Source of the DNA: Rhynchopus euleeides
Lineage: Eukaryota; Euglenozoa; Diplonemea; Diplonemida; Diplonemidae
Assembly (NCBI GenBank): GCA_963210315.1
Contig: OY723302.1
Coordinates: forward strand, 1,426,001-1,490,000
Length of the DNA stretch: 64,000 bases
Reading direction: 5' to 3'
Part shown: in pieces, positions 9,693 through 19,704 of the stretch
Layout: each line of letters begins with the position of its first letter
Numbering within the stretch: position 1 is the stretch's first letter
Notes under the pieces: generated by a model
The model's input: only the letters and a program-made list of their open reading frames with translations
What the model was told of the DNA's origin: nothing
Databases searched by the model: none
Made by a program: the position numbers and the translations under genes

Positions 9693-11275
9693 CGCCTTAT
9701 CTTTTTTCCGTGACTTTCGCTGGGATCTTGCGGCCCCACTCACACCACTTCATCTAGACCGGGGGGTGGTGTACACAAAGATGTGGTCTGCGTTTCAACA
9801 AAAGAATCGATGGGGTGGGGGTGGGGGTGGGGTTTCGTGGGAAGGAAAGGGGAGGGGCAGAGGTGTGCGGGCCGAGCCGCTGTGTCTCCACACGGAGGGG
9901 TTTCTTCAGCCCGGGGAGCAATCTCTCAACGGGGGTTTCGAAAAATAGCGGGTGTCCTTTGACGCCCGTCAAAAATACACAAACTCCTGCTTTTGAGACA
10001 CTCTATCGGCTGAAGCTCCCCGTGCGTGGGCTGGGCCATCATCATGACATAGTCGGATGCTGCACCCACGTAAGTGATCAAAGAAGCAAATTGGGACACA
10101 GCAGTCCCTCTCCGGGGGACTGTCCGAGACACAGCCAAAAATTGATGAAATCGTTCAAGAAAAGGTTTGTAGGGGTGGGGGTGGGGAAGGGGCAATCTGT
10201 CAGCCCCCCACCCGTCGCCGCGCTGCACTGTTGGGAATGTGTAGAGTCTCTAGCCATATGCCACCTCCCCCCATGCCCATAGTGCCTGCAGACAGAATAC
10301 GCTGGTGTGCGTATCAGTAGATCTGTCGACGTCTTGCCATCCCTATCCTTCCTGCGAGACGGGGCCCAAGTCATTTGTGTGTGTCGCTGTCGGGGGCTGG
10401 CTTTTATGTCGGGGGAGGAGATGTGTTGTTTTTGGCCAGCCCGGCAACAAACAACGGAACAAAAAGAAGGGCCGAAGCTTGGGCACGCTCTTAACAAAAA
10501 AAAGCGCCTGCACGGTGGGTGGCCTGAGGGTCCTTCCGGTTTGTGTGTGTCCCCGCGATGAGCCGTCTTCACAGAAATGGAGTCAAAACTGATGCAGTTT
10601 GACACGGAGCGAACGGCCCCTCCCCCATCGACATGGGGTTCTTATCTTATACTGCGGCACCCGCAACCCCACCGCTACCGAAACTGCCCTGCTCGTGGGG
10701 ATCGTGCGCTAGCTCCTACCCCTCTAATCCAGAACGAAGTAGCCAGGGTGCAAAAGCGTCCCGAGATAAGCGCGTTCTTTCCTTCTCTTTGTGGCATACG
10801 GCCTGACCAATGGGGAAGGGGGGCCCTGTGTGTGAGCAAGCGAGCCAACGTGTGCCATGCGCCTGTGCACAATGTGCACAGCCAAGGGCAAGTCTGCTCC
10901 AGCGTGCGGCCTTCGTTTTCGTCAATTGGGAGGGGGAGGGGTGGCTGTTTGTGGGTTCAACTCGAGCGGGTCCTGCACCTCACTGCACTGCCACTCTGCA
11001 ACGTAATGAATGTGATTTCACATGGTTTTGTGTCTGTCAGGTGCAGTGTCCCACGCCTGCGTTCTTCTGCTCCAAGCAAGTCGCATGTGTATTGAATGAC
11101 CCCATTTGACGTGTGCCTACATAATACTATGTGCACGCATGCAGCAGGAACCTGGTTGCATGTTGCAAACCATGAAGGGTGCGGATGGATGCCAACACCC
11201 TGCTGTGCAGGTCAGCATGCCGTCGCAAGCCCAAACACCCCCTCCCCCCCTCGCCGTTGCGCCCCCCCCCCCCCC
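9693..11275. other. Intergenic, no gene seen
   Basis: Mixed-composition sequence with short G runs near 9812-9832. Frames are short and lack domains. I see no tRNA or snoRNA motifs here. Confidence 0.5.
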
Positions 11276-12426
11276 TAGGGGGGGTCAAATGGGGGTGACA
11301 AACACGATTTTTCAAAAAACCGGCGCAGAGGCCCCAAAGCCCCCGTAAACCCTCCAAACCCCCCCAGATCGGTCCGGAAACCCATCGAACCCCACTTTTC
11401 CACCATTCCGGGCACCTCAGGTGCCCGAATTGGGGTACCTAAATTTTGTGCCACCGTTTGGTACCGTACAGTGCCACTGTGTGGGAGGTTGGAAAAGAAA
11501 ATGCCCCAACACACCACATCTGAGGGTTGCAATGCATGTTGCTTGCCAACCACGTCATCCGGTGGGTGTCAGGCGCTATGTAGGTGGCATTAGCCAGGTC
11601 TTCGATGTGTTCTGGCTTGTATATATACCTCCCTGCCTGCGGCACAGGCACTGCCTTTGTCCCCCACACCAGCCACAGAGAGCGTATTGTACTCGGTCCA
11701 CGGTTGCTGATTCATTGTGATGCGTTGTATCCTCGAGTGAACGTCACACACTAGTGGCACCACCACCCGCCATCCGAGAGCTGTATTGACTTTGCGCGCT
11801 TCCGTTGTATTCACCTCGCCACGCATATTGCACCGTTCAGTACCAGTGCTCTTGGGCCAGGCAAAGTAGACCGCAGCAACTACCAATTCTGGCACAATGG
11901 GTACCACGACAGCGCACTTCATGTGTTCCCGGAATGTACAGCTCGTGTTGCAACAGTCGTTGTCAACACATCCCGGTTGTGGAGCACTGCTGCACAGGAA
12001 TCACACGACCATCTGGACTGTTCCGTACCTACAGGCAGCCTCCCGGTGCATGGTGGCAGGGAGGTATATATACAAGCCAGAACACATCGAAGACCTGGCT
12101 AATGCCACCTACATAGCGCCTGACACCCACCGGATGACGTGGTTGGCAAGCAACATGCATTGCAACCCTCAGATGTGGTGTGTTGGGGCATTTTCTTTTC
12201 CAACCTCCCACACAGTGGCACTGTACGGTACCAAACGGTGGCACAAAATTTAGGTACCCCAATTCGGGCACCTGAGGTGCCCGGAATGGTGGAAAAGTGG
12301 GGTTCGATGGGTTTCCGGACCGATCTGGGGGGGTTTGGAGGGTTTACGGGGGCTTTGGGGCCTCTGCGCCGGTTTTTTGAAAAATCGTGTTTGTCCACGT
12401 AAAAGGGTGGCATTTGACCCCCCCTA
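11276..12426. mobile_element. Foldback element, copy 2
   Basis: Same structure as 214-1365: TA-flanked GGGGGGGTCAAATG ends, about 355-bp inverted repeats and a loop of about 430 bp. The two copies differ by scattered substitutions (for example TATATGTACC versus TATATATACC), consistent with recent transposition or exchange. Both copies sit against C runs. Confidence 0.8.
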
Positions 12427-13208
12427 GCCCCCCCCCCCCCTTTTTTTTCAAAAAAGCAAGCAGATTTTCTTACCTATCACCCCCCTCGCCTTTGAGACCC
12501 CCCCCCCCCCCCACGCTGTGCACGGCGTGATACACTCAACCTGAGCCGTGGCCAATCAAGGTAACCCCCCCTCCCCCGGTTCAAAAGCTCCGTCTGCGCG
12601 GGGGTGACATCCCGTGCTCGCAGGCTTTCGTGTGTCCTGCGTTCCGGCGCCGCCTCTCCCGCTCCTCCCAGCATGTTGCTGTGTTCCGTTCTTCTCCCTT
12701 CTGTATTCCTTCACTTTTGTCCCAGTTATACGAGTGTGAACCCCCTCCCTCCCCCCTGTGACGAAGCTTCTCTGATGGTGATGTCCTTTATTTGACGTCT
12801 GATGGTCGACCGTTTGTGCACCCCATTCAGTAAACTTGTTTAAGCACCTTCGGTGCGACTAGGGAGTCAAGGGGGACTAGAGAAGACGACTTCCCTGTGC
12901 GTATTTGTTTTTCTACCACTTGCAGCAACAGTTTTCTTGCAAGGTTGGAAGGGGGGCGAACGGAACAAACACCACCCTTCATCAGGCCAACGAGTGGTGT
13001 TTTGCTCCCTGCCTTCGCCCCTCCGTACGTCAGCTTTTGCACTGAACGGTGCCTAATGCAACGGAAAAGCGGTGGCTGAGTTACCCCCATCTCCCACGAG
13101 ACGCGTTTTTGATATTGATGTTTTGTGTCTTATGTCCGACCGAAGACTCCCAGCACAGCCTGCATTGCCCACACAGGGTAACACCACAACACAGCCCGAG
13201 GATGTCAT
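12427..13208. other. Intergenic, no gene seen
   Basis: C and T runs to about 12580. The dispersed motif CCTTCATCAGGC occurs at about 12975. No supported coding frame. Confidence 0.5.
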
Positions 13209-13280
13209 TGGATCACAGACACAACCTACAGAACGTGTGACGGGAGAGCATCCTTGTGATTCCTTCTACTTCTATTTCAA
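13209..13280 (+). promoter_or_regulatory. Repeated gene-upstream element U, copy 1
   Basis: Matches 58896-58968 closely, and 48275-48328 and 46311-46357 partly. Shared blocks are CAGACACAAC, GAGTG(A)AGGGAGATCAT, CTTGTG and CTTCTATTTCA. It lies about 80 bp before the P450 start. Two other copies also precede genes; promoter, 5' processing signal and short retroposon are all possible. Confidence 0.45.
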
Positions 13281-13360
13281 TGCCCCCCTCATACCAGCAC
13301 CTCACGCGCCCAACAGATAACCACCCCAGTACCCCTTGCCTTCCTCGTTGTGCAGTCGCC

Positions 13361-14905
13361 ATGCCTCTTGCGGTGTTTGTTGCTATGGTGATGTCCTTTA
13401 GTGGGAATAACGAGGCTTTCAATCTTGACTATATCACCAAGTCCGGGACCGTGGCACACTGCGTCGTGCAGTGCGTGCGTGTCCTGCATGGCAGCCGCGA
13501 GAAGTGCCTCAGATGCATCTCAAGCCACATGCCTGAGGTCACCCAGGTCCCGCGCGCCTATGCCGCCGACATGCTCCACCTTGGCAAGGACAGCTACACC
13601 CATGCGTGGTGTGCCAAACGGGACCTCCACCCTGAGCAGGGGGTCCATGTCGAACACAGCCCCTCCGGTTGGAACCCCGTCACCGGACCCAACGGCGACG
13701 TCACGGGGTACACGGGGTGTGAGAAGACTACAGACTTCCCCGGAGACCACACCGTGTCGCACCAATCCCAGGCCTACGTCCGTGCTGCTCTAAAGGAGGT
13801 CCCCCGCCGCAGCGAGGCGGGAGAGATCTGGCGGGGGAACGAGCTGGGGTTTACTGTCAGCAACAGCCTCTTCTGGCAGGATGTGAGTCCGAGGTCTGTC
13901 CTGTTTGGGATCCGCCCGAACCAGCACAAGGCCGTGCGTCCAATCCTCGCCGACATCCTGAAGTGCGGGGATGGGTGTGTGTCACGCCTCCGGCAATCCG
14001 CAAGGGAATTCCTCTATGTCCGCAGCGCGCTGCGCCTCCCCGACCACATCCACCAGTGGGTGCACACAGAGCTGCTAAGCGCAATCTTCCCTGGCGAGCC
14101 GAGCCCCATGGATGCGGCAGACTTCGTCGACACGATGCGGAACTTCCACGAGCTGCAGCTGGCAGCCCAGTTGGTGCCCCCCTTCCTCGCAACCACCATC
14201 AGCGCAGAGATCTACGCCAAAATCAAGAAGTACACCGACGCTCTGAGGCCCCTCACGCTGAAGCACTACGGCGCACGCCTGGCAGGACTCGACTGCTCCC
14301 CCACTCCTGGGGGGTGCCTCGACCAGCTCACCTCTGCCCTGCTTGACGTGCTCCTGGTTGCAGGGGGGCCCACCGTCTCCAGCGGGCTTACCGCAGCCCT
14401 CTGGGTGTTGTACGGGCGTGTCTCGCCGTATGGCGACACGTTTCCCACCGGGTATGAATACGACAGGGACAGCCCTGCGCCTTTCCTGTATGAGTCGCTG
14501 CGTTTCTTCGCGCCTGTGGTGGGGTTCCCCTATTGGGCCCCGCCGCCGCAGCGCGCGTCGAATGACTTCGCGGATCAGTTCGCAGAGGGGAGGCGGGTCG
14601 TGCTGAACCTGGCGCTGGCAAACCGTGACCCCAACGCGTGGGGTCCGGACGGGCATAAGTTTAGGGTGCGCGGGCTGGGGGAGTATCACAGGCATTTCGT
14701 GGGGTTTGCGGAGGCAGCGTCCGACAGCGGGGTTGCCGGAGGGGCGATGGACAGGTCCTGTGCGGGGAAGACGCTCGCGCTGGAGATGGGGAAGGCTTTC
14801 CTGAGCAGCTTTGTGCAGGGCGACTGGCGTGTCGATCAGGCCTCGGGTGGTTACCACCACTCGGCGCCGTATGTGGAGCCGTTTACCCTCGCGCGCAAGG
14901 CGTGA
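13361..14905 (+). CDS. Cytochrome P450-like haem-thiolate protein with signal peptide, 514 aa
   Basis: The ATG lies 6 nt after an acceptor CGTTGTGCAG. The N-terminus MPLAVFVAMVMSF is a likely signal peptide or anchor, followed by a Cys-rich stretch (residues about 31-50, CVVQC...CLRC). C-terminal P450 hallmarks are visible: an I-helix-like LLVAGGPTVSSGL (about 330), the K-helix ExxR in YESLR (about 376), NRDPNAWGPDGHKF in the meander (about 420-433), and a cysteine ligand region DRSCAGK (about 466) followed by the usual A-L-E-M-G helix. The canonical FGxGxRxCxG is loosened. It is therefore probably a haem enzyme (monooxygenase or peroxygenase) in or beyond the ER; substrate unknown. No intron found. 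Confidence 0.7.
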   Translation: MPLAVFVAMVMSFSGNNEAFNLDYITKSGTVAHCVVQCVRVLHGSREKCLRCISSHMPEVTQVPRAYAADMLHLGKDSYTHAWCAKRDLHPEQGVHVEHSPSGWNPVTGPNGDVTGYTGCEKTTDFPGDHTVSHQSQAYVRAALKEVPRRSEAGEIWRGNELGFTVSNSLFWQDVSPRSVLFGIRPNQHKAVRPILADILKCGDGCVSRLRQSAREFLYVRSALRLPDHIHQWVHTELLSAIFPGEPSPMDAADFVDTMRNFHELQLAAQLVPPFLATTISAEIYAKIKKYTDALRPLTLKHYGARLAGLDCSPTPGGCLDQLTSALLDVLLVAGGPTVSSGLTAALWVLYGRVSPYGDTFPTGYEYDRDSPAPFLYESLRFFAPVVGFPYWAPPPQRASNDFADQFAEGRRVVLNLALANRDPNAWGPDGHKFRVRGLGEYHRHFVGFAEAASDSGVAGGAMDRSCAGKTLALEMGKAFLSSFVQGDWRVDQASGGYHHSAPYVEPFTLARKA

Positions 14906-15413
14906 GAGAGAGCGACAGAAAATCAACCTGGGAAAACAGTGTTTAGGTGGGTTGTTTGGGTGTTCTGCGTTCGAAGAACACAAACTGTCGTTGCTACCTT
15001 CTCTCTTGAGATTCACTCGGTTGCATTAGTTTTTGTTGTTTTTTGTTTCGAGTGAGATGTGTAGCTCCCCGGCACCCCACCGCACCCACCCGTGTGTCGC
15101 GCAGTACTCCTGTCCGATGCGGGTCCGCTCATCCAACATAGCCAACGTCGCGCAGTGGAAATGTGCGAGCTGTCGTGAATGCACCGAACAAAAGACAAGA
15201 AAAATAGTGATTCTCTTCGCAGCGCAGAGAGCGCTAGAGGGTGGGGGGTGGGGGGGAGGAGTGCCTGGAGGCGTACTGGGGAGGGGAGGCAGAGTGGCTC
15301 ACGCCTTCCGGCGAAGGGCCTGGACATTTTCCGACTGCTGCGTGTCGCTTTGCAACCGATTGTTTGGAGTTGTGCCAGCAAAGGCGGGGAAACTTTGCTA
15401 TATCAGATCATGT
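14906..15413. other. Intergenic, contains part of a dispersed repeat
   Basis: The segment around 14960-15030 (TTCGAAGAACACAAACTGTC, then TCTCTTGAGATTCACTCGG) resembles 19335-19400 and 32455-32520. No gene recognised. Confidence 0.45.
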
Positions 15414-15452
15414 AGGGCACACCACACCCGCAGCAGGCGTGTGGTGTGCCCT
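15414..15452. repeat. Perfect hairpin, 14-bp stem
   Basis: AGGGCACACCACAC at 15414-15427 and its exact inverse at 15439-15452, with an 11-base loop. It stands alone between genes; function unknown. Confidence 0.7.
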
Positions 15453-15498
15453 GTTATCACGATGGAGAGCAACACAAATATCCTGCTGGTTCTCCTCT

Positions 15499-15748
15499 CC
15501 CTGACTGATTTTTGCAGGGGCATTTTCTGTGTTACCTCCGGGTACCCTGAGAGAATGTCACCCCCTGGGTAACCATAGAGAGTGTCACCCCCTCGGCCTG
15601 CGCTTGGGGGGGGGGTGACAATCCTCAACGGTCGCCCTGTGTAGAGGCGGGGAAGAATGTCCCCCCCTCGGCCCTGGGCCCTCGAGGGGTGACATACTCT
15701 CGGGGTACCCGAGGTACACAGAAAATGCTCCTGCAAAGATCAGTCAGG
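15499..15748. mobile_element. Inverted-repeat element of about 250 bp
   Basis: The arms at about 15499-15563 and 15685-15748 are inverted copies with a few mismatches (CCCTGACTGAT... and ...ATCAGTCAGGG). The loop contains further repeats of GTCACCCCCTCGGCC. No open frame; a foldback or MITE-like element is likely. Confidence 0.6.
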
Positions 15749-16023
15749 GGGTACCCTAGGTCAGACTGAGCACTATATCTCGCTTTCCAAAAGGCCCCCC
15801 TCCCCTCCCGCCGCAGCCTTTTGTTCTGCGATACGCTCTGTCTCCGCCTCTTGTTGTTTCTTCCGGAACATAACCCGCTGATTCTCCCGAGATGCGTCTG
15901 TTCTGTTGTGTGGCCCTGGTTGCCGCCGACACCCCCCGCCCCCCCCCTCCCATTTGTACATTTCACAACGCGCCGCGTCGCGTCGGTGGCAGCCGGTCCT
16001 CCAGAAAAAATAAAGGAAATTAT

Positions 16024-16131
16024 GGGGGTCTTTGCTGGTCGACAAACTTCGACAAACTTCTTCAGTTTTCAGCCAATTCAACAGGAAATGCACCAAAATG
16101 CACTGACGACCACCCCGTAGCGAAGACCCCC
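16024..16131. mobile_element. MITE-like element, copy 2 (TSD TAT)
   Basis: 108 bp, begins GGGGGTCTTTGCT and ends AGCGAAGACCCCC, flanked by TAT on both sides (16021-16023, 16132-16134). Confidence 0.85.
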
Positions 16132-16564
16132 TATGGCAGGGTTCTCAAAGGCTCCAGGAAGGGGGTGGGGTGGGGGGGGGGGGGTCAGGAGAAAGCCGGA
16201 GCCGGGGCCTGGAAGTTCGCCAACAAAGTGTATAAAAAACTAATGCAACCGGGTGTGAATCACAAGAGAGACGCAGTTGGTGTGCTTCAGCCTGCTGGGC
16301 GTGTGAATTGTTCGCAAGGGTCCGCACGGTGAAAAGTTTGGGCGATGCCGAAACTTCAAAATCGAAGATCCCGGCCAGCAACAGGGTGATGTGGCGCAGT
16401 CTCGTCCGCCTTTCTCTGCGGAGCCTTTGAGAACACTGGAACTAGGGTCGTCGGAAGCTACACTCCTACACTTTTACGCAACATAATTGTGCTCAAAAAT
16501 AGTGCCGGGGAAGCTGTCGAGTGGGGGGGGGGGGGTGCGAGATCCCCCCCCCCCGCCCTACACC
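16132..16564. other. Intergenic with fragment of a dispersed repeat
   Basis: 16290-16360 (GGGCGTGTGAATTGTTCGCA, then GGTCCGCACGGTGAAAAG) matches 41015-41065 and, inverted, 32380-32425. G run at about 16165. No gene seen. Confidence 0.5.
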
Positions 16565-16848
16565 CGCGCGACGGACTTGCGCTGGTCTGCCGTTGTGCCC
16601 ACCCCCAACCCCACCTCACCCCCCACGTACCTACCCTACCCACACCCTCATGCGGGTGCCGTGTAGTTCTCCGGCAGCAGGATGCTGCACCCTCCAGCCC
16701 CACCCAGCTGTGGAGCACCGCCTTGCATTGTGTCGCCACGTTGTGCATCATCCCACCCAGCAGGCAGCGGGGCATCATGCATGGCACCGCTGTGCTCAGC
16801 CACCTCCTGGCTGTCGCCCTCCCTGTTGTCATCAGGCGGTGAGCTGGG
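16565..16848 (+). pseudogene. Detached 5' end of the receptor-array gene family
   Basis: Nearly identical to 21540-21800, the leader and first codons of the first array gene. It includes the acceptor CCCACCCAGCAG and an ATG at 16777 encoding MHGTAVLSHLLAVALPVVI. Similarity ends where ATCACGGTGAGC becomes ATCAGGCGGTGAGC; the frame stops soon after if unspliced. If GTGAGC at 16840 is a donor and the CCCCCCCAG before 16914 an acceptor, this signal-peptide exon would join in frame to the ankyrin gene at 17086, so it may be either a dead fragment or a captured exon. Confidence 0.6.
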
Positions 16849-17085
16849 TTGGGACCGGTTGCACAAACAAACACATTACGTACCGCCCGCCGGCTCATTT
16901 TTCCCCCCCCCAGCAACATAGGCAACTGCTGGTCTGGAGACCAGCAGTCTGGGCCCCCCTCAAGCTACAGGCCTGCTTTTGTTGATAACGACTCGCAGAC
17001 CACCGCCCCCCGACACATTCACCCCACAAAAAAATACACCCCCGTCAGGTCTTGTTTCACCCCGGCACACACCCCCCTCTTCATC

Positions 17086-18756
17086 ATGGAAGTCACGGTG
17101 CTGTCAGCCGTTTCCGGGGACAGCGCGGTGGTGGGTGTGCCGGAGGCTGGCGACGTCTCCGCTCTGCGCCGATCTGCCGCAGATGCCCTCGGCTTATGCG
17201 AGAGTATGTGCGTCCTTCATCTCTGCAGTGGGGAAGACACAAGGCTCACTGACGAGTCCTTCCACGGGCTGAGCGACGGCGACACGGTGACCGTAACCCT
17301 TGCGGATGAGGCTGAGGCAAGGCTGGAGCTGACGCGCCGCGGGTTCGACACCGACAACCTGAAGGCGGCACAGGTTATCCGTGCGGTGCAGGTTGGTGAC
17401 GAAGCGCTGTTCCACCTCCTCTTCGCCGCGGGAGCACCCCGCGACAGCTACGTTCTGCAGTCCATCTTGCGGGAGGGCCGTCTGGATTTCTTGAGCATGG
17501 CACTGGAGGCGGAGACAGGCACCCTTCCAGAGAGCGTCATTTGCACCGCACTCCATTCATCCAACGACGAGTGCTACCACATGGTGCTCGGGACGCTCAA
17601 ACACGGGGACCTCAACCTCGCCGGGCTGACAAATCAGTTTGTGTGGCGCCGTGGCTACCCATTCCAAAGGCTGCAGAGCCTCTACGAGAAGTATGGGATG
17701 ACGGAGGGCATCCGCAGTATGCTTGAGAATCATTTCACGGACTTTGCATGGGATGCGGGCGCTGTGTCCTACCTGCTCCGCAACATCCGCACCGTCCCAC
17801 GCGCCAAGCTGCTGGAGGCGGCACGCGAGAGCGTGCGGAGGAAGTCACCCGGTGCGCTGGAAATATTAGTAGCGGAGTTCACCGCACAGGAGACAGTCGA
17901 ATTCACCTCAGTCCACCCATCCCCGCTGGAGATGGCAGTGGCGCGGGGCTGCACCCGTTCCACCCGCCTGCTGCTGCGTCTGGGCTGTGCGCGCGACCTA
18001 TGCTTCGACAAGAAGAGGGGTAGGCACGCCAGGTACGACAAGGCCCGGTTTGAGGTTCCGCGCGTGAATCTCGACTGCCGCCGCACGCCAGGTCGCGTTC
18101 TGTTCAACCTCTTCCTGACGCCGCCAGCCATGAGCGCCTGCGCGCCAATCCTCCTGGAGTGTGCGGAGCTGCAGCCTTACGTCGCCCTGCCCATTGTCAA
18201 CGAGGCGACCTCCCGCACCCTGCTCCACCATGTGGCAGGGAAGGGCGATCGGGATGCCACACGCCTCCTCCTTGAGTACGGCGCTAATGTGGATGCTGTG
18301 GACGAGAAGGGGAGGACGCCGTTGATGCATGCTGCGCACCACGGGCATGCAAAGGTGGTGGCAGAGCTTCTGGCAGCGCGGGAGGGCGCGGCGTGTGCCA
18401 GCGTCGGCAAGGCGTGTGATGACGGCGCCTTCCCGCTGTTCGAGGCGGCGGGTCGCGGGCATGTCGATGTGGTGGCGAGGCTGCTGGAGGGTGGGGCTGA
18501 CCCGAACGCCGCAACGCCTGCAGGGACCACAGCGCTGCACTGCGCTGCGTACAGAGGTCATGCCGGTGCCGTGCGGTGTCTGCTGACAGGGGGTGCGCAT
18601 CCCGACGCGCAGAACAACAGAGGGACACCTTTGGGTGCAGCGGAGGCGAGGGGGCATGTGGAAGTGCTGGCCCTGCTGCGGAATGCCAGCCCCTCAGGGG
18701 GATCGTCCCAGCAGGCCGGCGAGGGGGTCGACGCTGGCGTGACTTGCGATGCGTGA
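17086..18756 (+). CDS. Ubiquitin-like/ankyrin-repeat protein, 556 aa
   Basis: The start chosen is ATG at 17086 (TCATCATGG), 37 nt after a CCCCGTCAG acceptor; the frame is also open upstream to 16914 and could be extended by a signal-peptide exon at 16777. Residues 1-70 look like a ubiquitin-like beta-grasp (VTVLSAVSGDSAVVGV..., ...DGDTVTVTL). Residues about 82-375 are a divergent helical-repeat region (AQVIRAVQVGDEALFHLLFAAGA). Residues about 376-535 contain four to five canonical ankyrin repeats, for example GRTPLMHAAHHGHAKVVAELL, GHVDVVARLLEGGADPN and TTALHCAAYRGHAGAVRCLL. The Ub-like plus ankyrin order is shared with the three membrane proteins downstream. A scaffold or adaptor role is inference. 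Confidence 0.8.
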   Translation: MEVTVLSAVSGDSAVVGVPEAGDVSALRRSAADALGLCESMCVLHLCSGEDTRLTDESFHGLSDGDTVTVTLADEAEARLELTRRGFDTDNLKAAQVIRAVQVGDEALFHLLFAAGAPRDSYVLQSILREGRLDFLSMALEAETGTLPESVICTALHSSNDECYHMVLGTLKHGDLNLAGLTNQFVWRRGYPFQRLQSLYEKYGMTEGIRSMLENHFTDFAWDAGAVSYLLRNIRTVPRAKLLEAARESVRRKSPGALEILVAEFTAQETVEFTSVHPSPLEMAVARGCTRSTRLLLRLGCARDLCFDKKRGRHARYDKARFEVPRVNLDCRRTPGRVLFNLFLTPPAMSACAPILLECAELQPYVALPIVNEATSRTLLHHVAGKGDRDATRLLLEYGANVDAVDEKGRTPLMHAAHHGHAKVVAELLAAREGAACASVGKACDDGAFPLFEAAGRGHVDVVARLLEGGADPNAATPAGTTALHCAAYRGHAGAVRCLLTGGAHPDAQNNRGTPLGAAEARGHVEVLALLRNASPSGGSSQQAGEGVDAGVTCDA

Positions 18757-19704
18757 ATGGAGAAAATGGGGAGGGGGCGGGGGGGGGGGGGGAGGCAAAA
18801 TTATATACGGCCTCCCCCCCTTCCCTCCTTCCCTCCCGCGCCCCGCCCCCGTGCCGTACCTCTTCTGCCTCTGCGTGCGGCTGCCTAACCCATTGTGCCG
18901 CCAAGAGAGAGAGGGGTGTTGGTGGGGTTGGCGAGGGGTGGTGATGCTCTTTATTTTTTATTGCCAGTTCGGCGTAGCCAACTCGGGGGGGAGGGGGAGG
19001 GGAGGGTTTTCAGGCACACTCGTGTGAGCAGAAAGTCGCCTACCACAGCAAGCATCCAAAATGTGCTCTATGCACTAACCCCACCCTTCATCAGGCTAAG
19101 GGTGTGATTAGGCGTGTAGAAGCGTCAACGCATCAACAAACAAAATACAGGCTAAGAGCGGTTGCTGCTGAATGGTGAAGTGACTTTATTTACACACGCG
19201 GATCCTTTGCGAGCACTTCTCACGCCCTGAGCTCGCGGGCTGCGAGAGGGCATGGGGGGGCTCGTCCAGGGTGTTGGTTGCCTGTGTCAGGCCAGGCTGC
19301 GTTTGTGCCGTGCCTTTTTTTTTGTGTTTGTCTCGAGGTTTGAAGAACGCCAGCTGTCGTTCCCGTTCTCTCTGTGATTCACGGCTGCATTGGTTTTTTT
19401 ACTGCAACAGGGGCCCTGGCAGTGTCAAAAAGATAGCAGGCAACCAGCCTTATCTTTTTTTGAACCGATTGCAACCGGAGTGGAGGCAGAAGCTGCTGAG
19501 AGCACTGGCCAAATATCGCCCAAAGCTTGTTCAAATGCGCAGTACAAAACTGTCAAACCGCGGGGAAGCCCTTTTCTATTACCAGTTACGAGCGACGAAG
19601 TGGAGCGAAGTTGCGAGGATCCTTTATGAAGGGAAGCTTCATAAGGATCACACATTCATACCCCTTTTCACAGGGGCTTACACAGCCTTTTGGCACAGGA
19701 GTGT
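18757..19704. other. Intergenic with dispersed repeat fragments
   Basis: Homopolymers at 18776-18792. At 19040-19140 lies a repeat (GTGCTCTATGCAC..., CCTTCATCAGGC, ...AGAAGCGTCAACGCATCAA) whose inverted copy is at 20736-20815, on the other side of the next gene. 19335-19400 matches other intergenic repeats. The acceptors TTTTCACAG (19674) and CTTACACAG (19685) precede the next gene. Confidence 0.5.
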
